DNA of 64,000 nucleotides, from the NCBI GenBank assembly GCA_963854835.1, contig OY978527.1:37694040-37758039 (forward strand), written 5' to 3'. Positions within the stretch are counted from its first letter, which is position 1. Each line of letters starts with the position of its first letter. Position numbers and translations under genes: made by a program. The notes below the pieces were generated by a model. The model ran no database searches. It was given only the letters and a program-made list of their open reading frames with translations, and had not been told where the DNA came from. Positions 46,973-59,694 of the stretch are shown here, one piece after another. The stretch is from Megamerina dolium. Taxonomy: Eukaryota > Arthropoda > Insecta > Diptera > Megamerinidae.

Positions 46973-47934
46973 TATACCCTGCATAATGCAATATGCAAGG
47001 TATATTCATTTCGGTCAGATGTTTGTGTCCACTTGAAGGAATCTCCGGAGATATAGACATAGATATATATTCGTGATCAGCGTCGCTTAAATTTTCGATT
47101 TAACGATGTCCGTCCGTCCGTCTGTCTGTCACCTGTCTGGTTCGCACGATAACTAGAGTAAATATTGAGCTATTTCGATGAAATTTGGTATAAGTAATCT
47201 ATGATCCAAGGGTACGGAGGGGATTGATATTGGGCATGATCGGTCAATAGCCACGCCCACACCAAGCATTCAAAGCGACTAATCTCGGAATTTTCAAAAT
47301 CTTTAACTTGCTATAACTCACATAATATAACACTTGGGACAACAATATTTGGCACATAGAGTTACATTATACTACTATATAACCTCGCCAAAAGTGGGTG
47401 AGCTCCGCTTACTTGTTAGCGTAGCTCTCATACAATGTGTCTGTACTTCTTTTAAATTGAAACAGCCGTAACTTCGCCAATCTTCTGTCTAGAATAACCA
47501 TAATTGACACTTAGATTAATATCGCAGTTGAAAATAATCTGGCAAAAAATCAGCGTGCCACGCCCACTTTTTATTGGGGCTCCCATACAACTTACAAACT
47601 ATTCAACGTAGGACAAACAAAATTAAGGTGTGGATTAATATTGAAAAATTAATTGGATTCACAGGAAAGAGGTAAGCTACGCCAACTTTTTATATAGCTC
47701 CCATACTAAGTCTCGGAATTATCTTAAAAACCTCCTTTAAATTATCCCTTTTAGAACTCTCATAACATACAAAGTACTTCATCAAAGTCAACAATATTTC
47801 GGGTGTAAATTAGTAGTATATGCAAAAATTGTTTTTCAAAAAGTGGAAATAGAAGAAAAAGATGGTTATTCGAGTAAACTTTATATATATATATATATAT
47901 ATATATGGTCGACCCCAGCCGTCTGTAAGGGAGT
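46973..47934 (+). mobile_element. DINE-like element, copy D4 (shorter)
   Basis: Same start and stem-loop end (CGACCCCAGCCGTCTGTAAG, loop side mutated) as D3, with a short GTCC array near 47107-47130 and only about one tandem unit. A TA run at about 47888-47907 replaces the second subterminal repeat. About 960 bp. Confidence 0.8.
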
Positions 47935-49610
47935 TTTTTTAGTATATATTTTCATTTTTTAATTGACGAACAAGGATATTTTCAAGCACAGCCTAAAGGT
48001 GTAATGCTGAAAGAAATTGTAAGCACCATTAGTACTACATGACAAATATATAATTTAATTAATATCGAAAAAAATTAATTTTAAAATTCTTCAATTAAGC
48101 ACAAAACCACTGAAATACATTTTCGCAAGAATGTACAAAACAAATAAAAAAAAAAACTACATGTTGCCTCTGAGAACCCTACAATTATTTGTAAATACCC
48201 TTACATATAAATTAAGTACTCATATGTAAAAATACGTACAACACTAATACATATATATAAATAGTTGTCCTTATTATTAATATAATTTGAGTAAAAACCA
48301 CTTTTTTTTTTTGGGTCGACAAGTTCAATCACTTCAATAGAAAAATAAAACAATAAAAAATCAAAGCGCAGCTGTCGTACTCTGTACATGTTCGTACATA
48401 TGTATGTACGAGTATGTACTTATATAAATGCCTTTTTGACCAGATGCAAAAAGGAAATGCTCACTTCGCAGCTCAAGGAAGAACAAAGAAAAAATAAAAA
48501 AATAAAAATAAAAATATTGAAAATGTATAATATGTATGTACACAGCAACAATAACAACAAACAGATTGTTGTACATTTGGTGGCCTGTAAACAATTTTTA
48601 TTGCAAATTGCCACAAGTCGCGTTGTGTTCCTTCTTTCAATTTTCATAATTTTTTTTCATTTTTTTTCTTTCTTCAAAATACTCGTCAGTCAGCAACTAA
48701 GTTAAACTACATAAGTACTGGTATAAGTTGTAACATACAAACAATACATAACATATAAGCACATATCCATATATTTAACAATCACTACCATGGCTTTTAC
48801 CACTTTTCAACTACCAAGACCAACAGTGGTGGTGTTTTAAACGTAGTTGAATGTATTTATTGTTATTATTATTATTTTTGTTGTTATTGTGACTGTTGCT
48901 GTTATTCTTTTCCGTTTTGTTATTTACATTTTTAGTATCTTACTTTATTATAGACTTATATGTACATACAATGTACCAGAGTGCTGCACAGGGACGTATT
49001 TTCGTATGGTTAACACGAATATATACGAAGTGATAACAGCTGATGTATGCATTGAATGGAAGCAAAATTATTCAAATGTCTACCTTCGAATATACTAAAA
49101 GTATTCGGATGAAACACTTTCCTATGCAATACACATGATATTGGAAATTATAATTCATATCAACCCTTTATTGGTACTTGTGAGTTTATTTTATTATCTC
49201 CCTTGGCTTGGAAATTAATATTTTTTTGAATAGCAGCGAATGGAATCAAATATGTCAGTGGTGTCGTTATCAAATCAAACATGCACGTGCGGCACTGTAA
49301 TATTTATATGTAAAAGTATACATGTCTTTATCTACCAAATATGATATATTCTTGTCATTGCGTATAATATTCTTATGTGTGTACGCTATGTCGAACGAAC
49401 CTACTCATGTGATGATATGAAAAATACAGCAAATATGTGTGACATCACAGAAAGAAAAACAAAACGATTATTATTATGATTATTTAGTGCTTAAACTCAT
49501 AATGTTGCAATAAAGGTTTACAAATAATTTTCTCTGTCTTCGTAATATGCGATAACTGTAAAATATATACCAAGCCTCAACACTTTATGTCGCTGCTAAC
49601 ATTAAATAAA
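47935..49610. other. AT-rich stretch without recognised gene
   Basis: CAA/TAA runs and A-runs; no gene or transposon was recognised. Confidence 0.5.
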
Positions 49611-49822
49611 TCATTCTTTATGTAACTGCTGCGGAACTCTAACCTCGCTACGTATATCTGTTAAAAAGATCACCTCATCAATAATATAAAGTGTTGCCAC
49701 TAGGGATGATTTCATCAGGTCTCGCCTTAGAACTTTACTTTGATCAAACATCTGCTTAATATTATTCAATATTAACTTCTCACTTTGATGATACAAAATC
49801 CAATGTGACAATGGAAACTTAC
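49611..49822 (-). other. Candidate host exon or recursive splice site
   Basis: On the minus strand a long pyrimidine-rich tract (complement of 49826-49846) ends in CAG at 49825-49823 and is followed at once by GTAAGT (49822-49817), a perfect 5' splice site. After the first two bases a frame of 69 codons is open to a TGA at 49611-49613. It starts KFPLSHWILYHQSEKL and includes FDQSKVLRRDLMKSSL and TLYIIDEVIFL, with a composition that looks more protein-like than neighbouring frames. Possible downstream 5' splice sites are GAG|GTG at 49674/49673 and GAG|GTT at 49644/49643. I do not recognise the protein and it matches none of the transposon families here. It could be a recursive splice site with its downstream cryptic exon, an ordinary exon, or chance. 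Confidence 0.4.
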
Positions 49823-50044
49823 CTGAAAGAAAAATAAAAGAAATTATGATAAATATTTTTTAGAAAAATCTTCAACAATACATATAACAATAATTTTATA
49901 ATAAACATTACATATAATAATAATATATAACAATACATACATAGTACATATAATATTTATAATATATAATAAACAAGAGTATTTAGCTCCACTCATGCAT
50001 TGAATTTTGCACTAGGTCTTGAAGTTACCCATATAAAGTCCAAT

Positions 50045-50475
50045 TGACGCAGCAGTTGTTCCCTCGTGACCATGCACAACGCCGTATATTCGCTGATTGG
50101 GGCCTACAAATGATTGCTGAAGCCGGATGCTGAAGCTCAGGATCTGGACGATATGTGGTTTCAACAGGACGGCGTTACACCACACACAACTCGCTTCAAT
50201 TTGAAGTTTTTGCGTAGCAAAGTCCCGAACCGTGTAATTTCTTATCGCGGTGATGTGAATTGGCCGCCCAGATCATGCGATTTGACGCCGTTGAATTTTT
50301 TTCTGTGGCCTTACATGAAGTGTAAAGTCTATGTGAATGATCCGAAGACGATTCCAGACTTGAAAAGCAATATCACATCGGTGATTTGGGCCATTGCAAA
50401 ATGTCATCAAAAAAAGAGTGAAATATCAATGAAGTGGTCGCCGTGAATATATCCGAACCGTTTGCATTTTATTCA
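50045..50475 (+). mobile_element. D,D41D-type Tc1/mariner relic, internally deleted (M12)
   Basis: A short block HAQRRIFADWGLQMIAEA-like precedes a jump to DLDDMWFQQDGVTPHTTR (second catalytic D, about 50148-50201) and WPPRSCDLTPLNFFLW (about 50260-50309). In the last motif the third catalytic D is N. The C terminus is degraded. The block before the jump normally precedes the first catalytic motif, so the section with the first D is missing. The second and third positions have the same spacing as in M9. Confidence 0.75.
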
Positions 50476-50489
50476 AAATCAAAGTACCA

Positions 50490-51855
50490 AGGGATGTTCC
50501 ATTAAGACATGTGTTACTTTGATAAAACCCTGACTTGGAATAGGCATTTATCGTATATAACTGGCAAAGTCCTAAGGACAAGCTATGCACGCCAGAGACT
50601 ACAAAGTAAAAGATGGGATCTGCGACAAAAAATGGTGGCATGGTTGTATAGGACTGTACTAGTGTCAATGATCACCTATGCCTTCTTGACGTGGTAGCCG
50701 AAGGTAAATCAAACAAAGGCTAGAATGATCCTTAGCAAGGTTCATCGAATAGTCTGTCTGGGTGTCACGGGAGCACTGCGCATGTGCCCCACTGCAGCCT
50801 TATGAATTCTGACTGGACTCACTCCTCCACACCTCATGGTCAAGAGGATGGCAACCAGTGCGGCACTAAGGCTGCTCAATCTATCTAACCTTAAAGAAGA
50901 CAATCCTACAGAACAAACAAAGATCCTGGACACAGTTTGGGGCTCTCCATGTCATGGGTTATTCGACAAGATAGATAGAAAGCTTGTCTTCTCCAAGCCT
51001 CCTTCGGTTTAGAAGAGTAGCGATATGGTCACAAAAGGGTACTCAAAGTTTTTGTACACTGATGGGTCTAAAGTGGAAGATGGCAGTGCGGGGATGGGAA
51101 TTGTTGAACCAAGATTTCGGAGGGCAGTCGGCGGAGGGCGGAGGTCCATGCCTTAGAGCTATGTGCGAGAGAATGCATACGCAGGGGCATCCGTGGTACC
51201 AAATTATACATCCTCTCAGACAGCCAGGCGGCTCTAAAGTCCTTGGCAAAATTCTCATTTCAATCGACGCGGGTTTGGGACTGTTTTAAACTTCTCAATG
51301 CCCTGGCAGCAAAGAATCCTGTCACCCTCATGTTGTTGCCGGGACGTGAGAGTCAGGAGATAAACGAAATGGATGACGACCTTGCAAAGGAGGGCGCAAG
51401 TACTCCTTTCATTGGACCAGAGCCCTTCTGCGGGGTTACAAATAGTTTCAAAAACAACTTGATATGTGAGAGGGAGAAACGGAATCTACTCTGCTACTGA
51501 AGAGCCAAACGGGCATGCAGCAGTTGAAGGGACTTATTGATCCCACACATGTTAAGGTGGATGCTGTTCTTAATCTCAGCAGAAATGATATAAAACTCTA
51601 CACAGAGCTGCACACTGTGCACTGTAGACTCAATATGAAGAAAATAGGTGTGGTAGAAAACGATCCCTGTCTACTCTGTCATGAGGAACAGGAAACATCG
51701 TAACATATTCTATGCAATTGCCCAGCGGTGGCAAGACGTAGACTTGGTTACCTAGGTAATGGAATCTTTACTGCAAACCACATAAGTAAAATCAAGCCCA
51801 CAGCAATTTTATGATTTATGAATAGTCTAGAACTGTTTTAGTTCGGCAATAGGCA
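50490..51855 (+). mobile_element. R1-like LINE relic L5
   Basis: Begins in the RT thumb (YFDKTLTWNRHLSYI; WLYRTVLVSMITYAFLTW, about 50512-50697), continues with RIVCLGVTGALRMCPTAAL and PPHLMVKRMATSAALRLL (50745-50880), then RNase H (FLYTDGSKVEDGSAGMGI near 51055; LYILSDSQAALKSL near 51207; FIGPEPFCGV near 51408) and a zinc-knuckle-like CLLCHEEQE near 51668. The WVPGHxG motif of RNase H is degraded to LLPGRES. It is the same family as L4: both contain FCGV...SFxNNLICE and FSFQS. Many stops and frame changes. Confidence 0.75.
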
Positions 51856-52246
51856 GACAAAAAATCTTCTCAAGCAAAGGAAATGTGACAACTGACCAAT
51901 ATCAGAAAGAAAAAAATCATAACATTCACAAGAGCTAGCAAAAATATATGTATAGTCCGAAAAATCCATGTATGAAATCGGTACTTGCTTCGTTGCCAAC
52001 CCAATATATACATATATATCATATATTCACTACCACCTGCAAAGATATTTTGTCACACAGAAAAAAAAAAACATGAAATTTTAATTTGAAAAATATATAT
52101 AAAATTAATTAACATCAAATTGAATTTGATGGGAAAATATTACAAAATTTTGATATATATAGCCACTTATTGTATATGGAATATTTGCAACAAAGATCAA
52201 AAGTCATTATAAATAAAACAAAATTTGGCACCATCACTAAAAAATA

Positions 52247-52311
<65 letters not shown>

Positions 52312-53215
52312 TATAAACCAAAACAAGGAGAAACTGCCCCCTGCATTGTTTGACAGCAGCAACGAACAGCAACATTCATCCAATATACGCACAAAAGGCG
52401 CGCATTGCACTTACGTTTTTACATACATATGCGCTAGTACTGAGTATAATACGTTTCATTTGCACGAGTATGTATATTTATACATTAGAGCGAATCAAGT
52501 TTTTTGCCCTCGGATCATACAGTAACTACCGATAATTCTAAGTATGTTTGCCCAAGAAGCCATAGGTCGAAAACCAATTTTAATCCCCCCGCACTCTGGC
52601 AAATACTTAGAATCACTGATGGATTAATATTTGCCTATGCTATTTTTCCCTTTTTTTCAACTTACAAATTTGACCCGACCTAATGTCACAACAACACTAT
52701 TATACATACGACAGAAGCATATTCAATTTGTCTTTTTGAATAAATTTCCTCATATGTGACAGTTTGCAGCAAGGCGTTTATATATATGCACCTATCGTAC
52801 ATATGTAGGAGTATAAATATAATACTATACGTACGGGAAAGTAATATTTGAGAATGAGATAGTGACAACAGAGAGAAGTACTGTGTTTATGTGTGAACGT
52901 GCTATTATTAATTTAACAAGCAGCTACTTAATTCAAATGTACATCAACTTCGTTCTACATAGATATCATATTGTATTGTATATTATTATTAATATTAAAT
53001 TGCAGCTGATTATTTTGAAACTAATAGACTATGTAGTGGGTACTTAAGTAGCCGGTATATCATGCATTCGTGTACATATACTGGTTCTATCTTGGCATCT
53101 TGTTAATATTGTTTCCCAGTGGAAAAATGTATAAGACGCTCACAAAATGTGGCATAGATTTATGCAATTTTTTACGATTTGAAGCTAGGGCAACTTTGAT
53201 ATAGAAAAAATTTTT
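51856..53215. other. AT-rich stretch with a long TA microsatellite
   Basis: A TA array of about 32 units lies at 52247-52310. No gene was recognised. Confidence 0.6.
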
Positions 53216-53453
53216 TTAAGCGCTGCCCACTTATTGTTAATTCTTACAGCAGTAATAATTTGCTATGAAAGAGCTTCTAAAAGAACTATGTAACAAAGTT
53301 CAGAAATAGTGATGTCACAAGGGTTCTGCTGTTCGGAAAACGGTAATATAAGAAGCAGGTCCCTTCTAATACTGTTAAAAATTGAATAAGCGCAACATTA
53401 CTGGAAGAGAAGCTCGGCCAAGGAGCTCTCCGGAGCCTACAAATGCCACGAAT
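53216..53453 (+). mobile_element. SINE copy S10, head missing, tail A
   Basis: Matches the body from CCCACTTATTGTTAATTC through GAAAGAGCTTCTAAAAG, GATGTCACAAGGGTTCTG and GGTCCCTTCTAATACTG to tail A (CCGGAGCCTACAAATGCCAC). The tRNA-like head is lost. Confidence 0.75.
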
Positions 53454-53607
53454 ATAGCAAGTCTGTATAGATTAAAGTGTTATATATGTTGGTCTCCTCA
53501 CACTTCTCAAATATTAATGGAAGTTACGTATTTCGAAAGCGGATCCTCGATGACGTGAGCATTACTTCCCCTTCTAAGTCACTCAGCCTCTTCTGTACAA
53601 TCTTGTA

Positions 53608-54133
53608 GCCTAAACAGACGGCAGCTTTAATCCGGATTAATGGCGCACTTAATCCGAATAAAATATTAACCTGACAGATGGCAGTATTACGGATTAACTA
53701 AACGGCTAATTGTTGATTTATTAAGTCTGCTCACTTACATTACTATCACTATTAATTTATCTGTCATCTGTCACTCTCGATATGAGAAAATCTACAAGAA
53801 ATACGTCAACTGAAAACTATCAGAAACTTGTAAATTGACATTCACAGTTCGTAATCGACAGTTGGATTTATGTATTCGCCAACGCTTTTCATGTTAAAAA
53901 CTGTTAACAATTGTTGAAAGTTTTTTGTTAGCGAACACACCTAATATTTTGTAAAATGGATCGAGAAAAATTCACAATAGAAAATTTTCAGCAGTGTTGC
54001 TATCGCAAATTGCCCTAATCCTCTTTTATTTTGAGAATTAACTCATAGAGACAATGCGGATTAGCTGCAGTTAATGCCCGAGTTAATTCGAATTAAATCG
54101 TTAATCCGGATTAACGCTGCCGTCTGTCAGGGC
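53608..54133. mobile_element. MITE with roughly 50-bp terminal inverted repeats and TA flanks
   Basis: The left end GCCTAAACAGACGGCAGCTT and the complement of the right end GCCCTGACAGACGGCAGCGT match closely, and both continue with TAATCCGGATTAA, a palindromic block. TA lies on both sides (53606-53607 and 54134-54135). Length 526 bp. A short frame at 53956 (MDREKFTIENFQQ) resembles the start of a regulatory or DNA-binding domain but stops after about 22 codons. The autonomous partner is unknown. Confidence 0.75.
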
Positions 54134-54135
54134 TA

Positions 54136-56738
54136 TTATCGATAGCAATAACCTTTAGAGTGAATTGTATCCAAGACACAAATGGACCGAATGGTCACCG
54201 AAGTGTAATTTACATTTTTGTCAAGTAACCAGTTAATGTGCAGCTGAAACTCTTGGTATTCATACTTGTACATCCATCAATCTTGTTAATTAGTTATTTG
54301 TTTTAACATTAATTCACTACCATCAACTAACTAATCAAATTATACTTCAGTAACCAAAGCATCTACTTTTTAGATCCAATATTAATATTTTGGTCACTCG
54401 TTTGTAAAGGACAGCCGTAGAATATTACTTACTTACTATTTGTTGTAGTTTTCTTCAAGATATGAATCAGATAATTTTTTGATGAATTTTAATTGTTTAA
54501 AATTGTTTCTAAAATATTGAAAGTGTCGTCTTTAGTATACAAGGCATGAAGATATTATATTTGTAAAAACACATTTTTTTATCACCAGCCATACATTCTG
54601 GGTATCCCATTCCAAAAAAAAAAAAAAAGTGAACAAAATTCCCACAATTCTTTAGAAATTTAATATAAACTAATATTGTATATTTACTTAATTGAAACTT
54701 GTTTGACAATTTGTAGCAAACAAGTTTCTTATTTAATATGTATCTACATATTGTATACACAACATTTGTATAGATACACGTGTAGACTAACTCGTGAAAA
54801 TATGATTAATCATATGAAATAAAAACGATAATATTTGCATAAATAAACTTTTTATTTAATTGGCTAATAAGAAAAAAATAAACAAAAAAAAAATTCAATA
54901 ATTTATTATTGTTTCATACATATTTAAAAGTTAGTTGAATTGAAATTTTGCCTTTTTTATTTATTTTGCACTTTATAAAACCTGTTAATTCCCCTTTTTT
55001 GGTATGCAAAATACCCCTTCAAATTTAATTTACTTTTTTCTTTAATGTTTTAAAAGTTCATTTAAGATTATTTAATTATACTGACGTCAAACCAAACAAT
55101 ATTTTGCACTATAGACGCCAAATCAATATTTTGCAATTTTTTGCCGATCCGAACGAAATCTCGACACACAAAAAATGTCTTATAATGAACAGAAACGTTC
55201 AAATGAAATATTAAAAAAAAAAAAATTTCTTTTCCATGTCATGTTTTGGAACGGTTGAAAAGGTCTGCTCTCTATGTTGGTCAAAATAAAGCTCGCAGCA
55301 AGACAAACAACTTTCGTGAATAATCCCTATTTCGTAATTTTTTAACATAATTTTTTCTCACATAATTTGTCCAAATCTTCAAAAGGTCGACCAAAGTTTC
55401 GTGCCGAAATTTAAAATCTTTCACCAAAAGCCATTTTCAGTGTTGCGTGCCCAAGAACTAACTAAGAACTAGTACGGGAGAACAGCCATCGACCGCATGG
55501 TCTTGACTAAGCATCCCGTAATTTTTATCTTCCTGACTTCTGAATCATATGTAAAAATGAATTGATTATAAAGGGAAATAATTTAAAAGAATATAATTTA
55601 CTAATTGATCAGCAGAAATAATATTAAGTGTAGCCGCAAATATCTGCAACAGCAAATAAAAAAAAAAAAAAATATTACTTACATAAAAATAAATGATTCA
55701 TAAGTGAACAGTAAATGTTGGTTGGTGCATATGTAATACTGCATCATAACAGTTTTTCCTAGGCTGACAATGAATTTATTGAAAATATTAAAATGCTGAC
55801 AATTAAATTTTGAACAAAAGAAGAACAACAACGTTTACATAAAAGTTAAAAGTTCAATTGAATATTGATAAAAAGCATAGTCGGTGATTAGTCAGCCAGT
55901 TACCAGTGAATTACTCAATACCTGCTCATTCACTTTTGGACACAAGCACACGTTCATCTATAGAATATTATACAAGTATATGCAATGTACTTTTTTATGT
56001 GCCCTTTGCTGAGGGTGTGCAAAAAAAAAATTACTATATTATATTATATTTTATTAATTAATATTAATGTTTTTTTTTATTATTATTTTTAAATTAATGT
56101 ATTTTACTTATTATTTAGTTTGGTGAAAATTGTCAATTTGTCACGATGCCATGTTTTCAAAACGTGAGCAAACAAAACAATCAAGTTCTATGCATATTAC
56201 GTCGCACTGGGCATTTAACCATGATACTGCATCGACCTATACATGTACATATCCAAACTTACATATATATACACTCGTTTATCATATGCATACAGAAAAT
56301 TACAGTGTGTCTGCTTACGTATATATGCATTTTTGTAAAATGACACACTATAATATTGCACTTGTTGTTTCTATAATATACAATATTATTTATAAATATT
56401 TTAAATAGAGTTGATTTTAATTTAAATAAAATTAAATAATACAAATACGGAAATTTCAGTGAACTTGCTAAAAGTTCCTAAACATACCTAATTGTAGACT
56501 CATAAACTGTATGAGACATGTTGCTGGTACATTATAAACATGTTGAGTATACAATATAAATAATCTCTAAAACATTGAAAATACCTCTGATTGTGGTGAG
56601 AAATAAAAAATTATGATATGTAGAAATTATCATCGTAGAGATATTTTCCTACTAAATATATATTAGAGCAGCTGAAATTTTTTACATTAGACGGTTAAGC
56701 AGCAGCAGAACTGTTGTAACATCCATACTTCCTTGTTT
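54136..56738. other. AT-rich stretch without recognised gene
   Basis: A-runs and AT-rich sequence. Bases about 55130-55530 are less AT-rich but show no recognised coding blocks. Confidence 0.5.
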
Positions 56739-56830
56739 TGTCACAGAGCTCCTTTAGAAGCGTGTATTTTCGTAAATTGTTTCTGTTGTGCGTATCGTTC
56801 GAAAGGAAAAATACTTCCGATATTAATATT
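56739..56830 (-). mobile_element. SINE copy S11 fragment
   Basis: TTTGTCACAGAGCTCCTTTA, AAATTGTTTCTGTTGTG and TCGTTCGAAAGGAAAAATAC match the complement of the SINE body just after the head. The TATTAATATTAATATTAATT stretch after it is the target of the LINE insertion at 56.85 kb. Confidence 0.7.
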
Positions 56831-56847
56831 AATATTAATTTTCGCCA

Positions 56848-58055
56848 ACTACCGTGGAATAAGTCTACTGAGCATCGCATACAAGGTCCTATCGAGCGTA
56901 TTGTGTGAAAGATTGAAGTGCATGCTTCAACAACCTGATTGGACCTTATCAGTGTGGCTTCAGACCTGGTAAATCTACCACCGACCAAATTTTTACACTG
57001 CGCCAAATCCTGGAGAAGGCCCAAGAAAAACAGATCGACACACACCACCTAGTATTTGTTGATTATAAAGCCGCTTTCGACAGTCCGGTAAGGGATTACC
57101 TCTACGCAATAATGTCTGAGTTCGGTATTCCTGCAAAGCTCATTCCGCTTCGTAGAATGACACTGCATAACTCCTGTTGTGCAGTGAAAATTGGGAAGGA
57201 CCTCTCCGCACCGTTTAATACCGAACGGGGTTTCAGACAAGGTGATTCGTTATCGTGCGACTTCTTCAATCTTATTATGGAGAAAATAATACGAGCTGCT
57301 GATCTACGACATAATGGCACTATCTTGAATACATGAATGGGTCTTACGGTAAACGAGGCCAAGACGAAGTACCTAACGTCAACAAACAAAGAGTATAGGC
57401 GCCTTTGAGAGTACGCCACTGTGAAGGCCTTTGTATATCTTGGAACCAGCATTAACAGCAGTAATGACGTCACCCTGGAGATATTGCGAAGAATCACTCT
57501 TGCAAACAGGTGCTACTTTGGGCTAAGGAAGCAATTGAGAAGACGAGCCCTCTCTCTCGAAGAACGAAAACTACACTCTACAAGTCTCTCATCATGCCTG
57601 TCCTAACATATGGCGCTGAATCCTGGACAATTTCCACCTCCGATGAGCGAATGTTTGGAGTTTTCGAGAGAAAAGTCCTACGCAAGATCTTTGGACCTAT
57701 TTGCGTTGGTGGCGAGTACCGAATAAGGTACAACCATGAGCTGTATGAGCTGTATGCTGATATTGACATAGTAAAGCGCATCAAAATCCAGCGGCTGCGG
57801 TGGCTAGGTCATGTCGAGCGAATGGAAGAACACGTTCCAGCTAAGAAGGTGTTATATACGGAACCCGCTGGAGGACGATGCAGAAGAGGAAGACCTAACC
57901 TCCGATGGAAAAACCAAGTACTGGAGAACCTGGCGGCGCTTGGAATTTCCAACTGGCGCCAGCTAGCGAAGAACAGAGTTGGCTGGCGAAGCATGTTATT
58001 TTCGGCCTAAATCGATATTCGGTTGTTATGGCCACATAAGAAGAAGAAGAAGAAT
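56848..58055 (+). mobile_element. LINE L2b: second long copy of the L2 family, inserted in a SINE
   Basis: Starts in the RT domain at CCAACTACCGTGGAATAAG (NYRGISLLSIAYKV, one block further upstream than L2a) and ends with the same 3' UTR and an AAGAAGAAGAAG tail. The flanks repeat TTAATATTAATATT (left about 56825-56840, right about 58055-58070), a probable target-site duplication of about 14 bp. About 110 bp that carry the YADD motif in L2a (2297-2397) are missing at 57330, and frameshifts occur near 56940, 57340 and 57550. Confidence 0.85.
57510..58010 (+). pseudogene. Thumb and C-terminal part of LINE L2b
   Basis: An open stretch of about 166 codons: LSRRTKTTLYKSLIMPVL, TYGAESWTISTSDERMF, FERKVLRKIFGPICVGG, RLRWLGHVERMEE, CRRGRPNLRWKNQVLENL and SNWRQLAKNRVGWRSML, ending at 58008-58010. 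It is nearly identical to the matching part of L2a (2610-3088), so the two copies are close relatives. Without the deleted catalytic YADD this copy cannot encode an active reverse transcriptase. Confidence 0.8.
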
Positions 58056-58060
58056 TAATA

Positions 58061-59561
58061 TTAATATTTGTCTGTACTAGCGATTTCAGAATTTCAGGAT
58101 CACACATCTTTTAGTATTATGGTATGTTATTTTAATTTTGTTTTGGATAAAATAAATTGTGAATCAGCCAGAAATATCGTAGACTTCATGGTGTTCTTTT
58201 GTATTGAACATCATTTCGTGTTCGAAAAAAATTCATGGTTGTAAATCTCATATGTGGAAGAGAGACATTATTGTCTTGATTGTCGTTCATCAAAATGACA
58301 TATATTCATTTAGTCAAATTAGTTTCATATAAGAAATACTCATGTATAAGATAGTCCTTAAAAAAATGAAACCAATCTTTTCACTCCCCTCGATTCATAT
58401 ATACGAGTACTATATTCTCATATTTATAATTCTCTTTAGTTAATCGAAATCTGTCACTTGTGTTAAATGCACAAAATACAATAGTACATACTCGAACATA
58501 TGTATATTTTTAATTTCACGATCATTCGATTCGCGATGTGCTCATCACAATTGCTGATTTAGCCATTTTGGTGTACATACAAAATACATCATACATCCAT
58601 ATGTGCATACTATCTATGTACTTTGGCTTCGGTCTTCGAGTACGAGTATTAATAAATTTAGTATAAGCAATGGGTTTTCCCATGCGTCTGACTTTTTCAA
58701 TTGTTTCGGTTGGCCTCTTTGCTTGCAACTGTTTATTTGCAACATTGTTAGTGCAACATAGCAAAAGCAACAACAATACGTATGTACAAGAAAGATACAA
58801 AAATAATCAATATTTATTTTATTTTATATTTGCGGGAACAAAAAAATTACAAGAATAAAATGAAATAAAAATTAACAAAGTTCCTTCAGTGACTGAAACT
58901 GTTCATGTACAGAGGTAGAAAGAGAAAGAAAGAGATTGCATGTGGTATGTCTTATGGTTGACACGGTCGGTCACACTAGCATAGTAGGTTGATGAGTCAA
59001 AAAAAAAAAAAAACAAAAAAAAAACGATAAATTATTTTTACTAAATAGACTCGATAATTTATTAAATTTACAGATATCAGGTTCTATTGAAAATTAAATT
59101 ACATAAAAAACACAGATTCCAACACAAGAATTGTCATTGCGAACATGTGGCAACTCCGGTCGCACACCATGCTGCCGCAATTTACCGCAATTGAAAGAGT
59201 GTTGAGGTTAAAAACCGTTGCTGCAACAAAAATATACAAGCAAGTATACGCACATATGTATATCTGCCAGGGCTGCCGATCCCGTAAGTCTGGAGGATCA
59301 CAAACGAAAGATAATAACATTTTATTCTGTTAAATTTATTTTCGTTCATTTGAAGAACTAGTTCTGGAGAGAACCGTTGATAAACCGTTGTGTGGTACAT
59401 GATTTTTAGAATAAATATTTTAAATTAAAATATTAGGTTTATTTGTTTCTAACCATTCCTTTAACATATAGAATTGGATATTACGTGGAATGTTAATGCT
59501 GAACATTGAGAAATCGAATTTTTATTAAGCGTATCAATATTATCATATGTAGATATCTGAT
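58061..59561. other. AT-rich stretch without recognised gene
   Basis: A CAGGGCTGCCGATCC sequence at about 59268-59282 could be one end of a hAT-type element, but no matching second end was found. No gene was recognised. Confidence 0.5.
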
Positions 59562-59694
59562 ATTCCACCTCAGATGAGAGAATGCTTGGAATTTTCAAAA
59601 GAAAAGTCTTACGCAAGATCTTTGGACCTATTTGCGTTGGTGGCGAATACCGAATAAGGTACAACCATGAGCTGTACGAATTGTATGCCGATAT
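59562..59694 (+). mobile_element. LINE L2d: short internal fragment of the L2 family
   Basis: Matches L2a at about 2712-2840 (STSDERMLGIFKRKVLRKIF, GPICVGGEYRIRYNHELYEL) and stops abruptly at both ends. Confidence 0.8.

Noticed and set aside
59268..59282. hAT element end (CAGGGCTGCC)
   Set aside because: No matching inverted end or 8-bp target duplication was found nearby.
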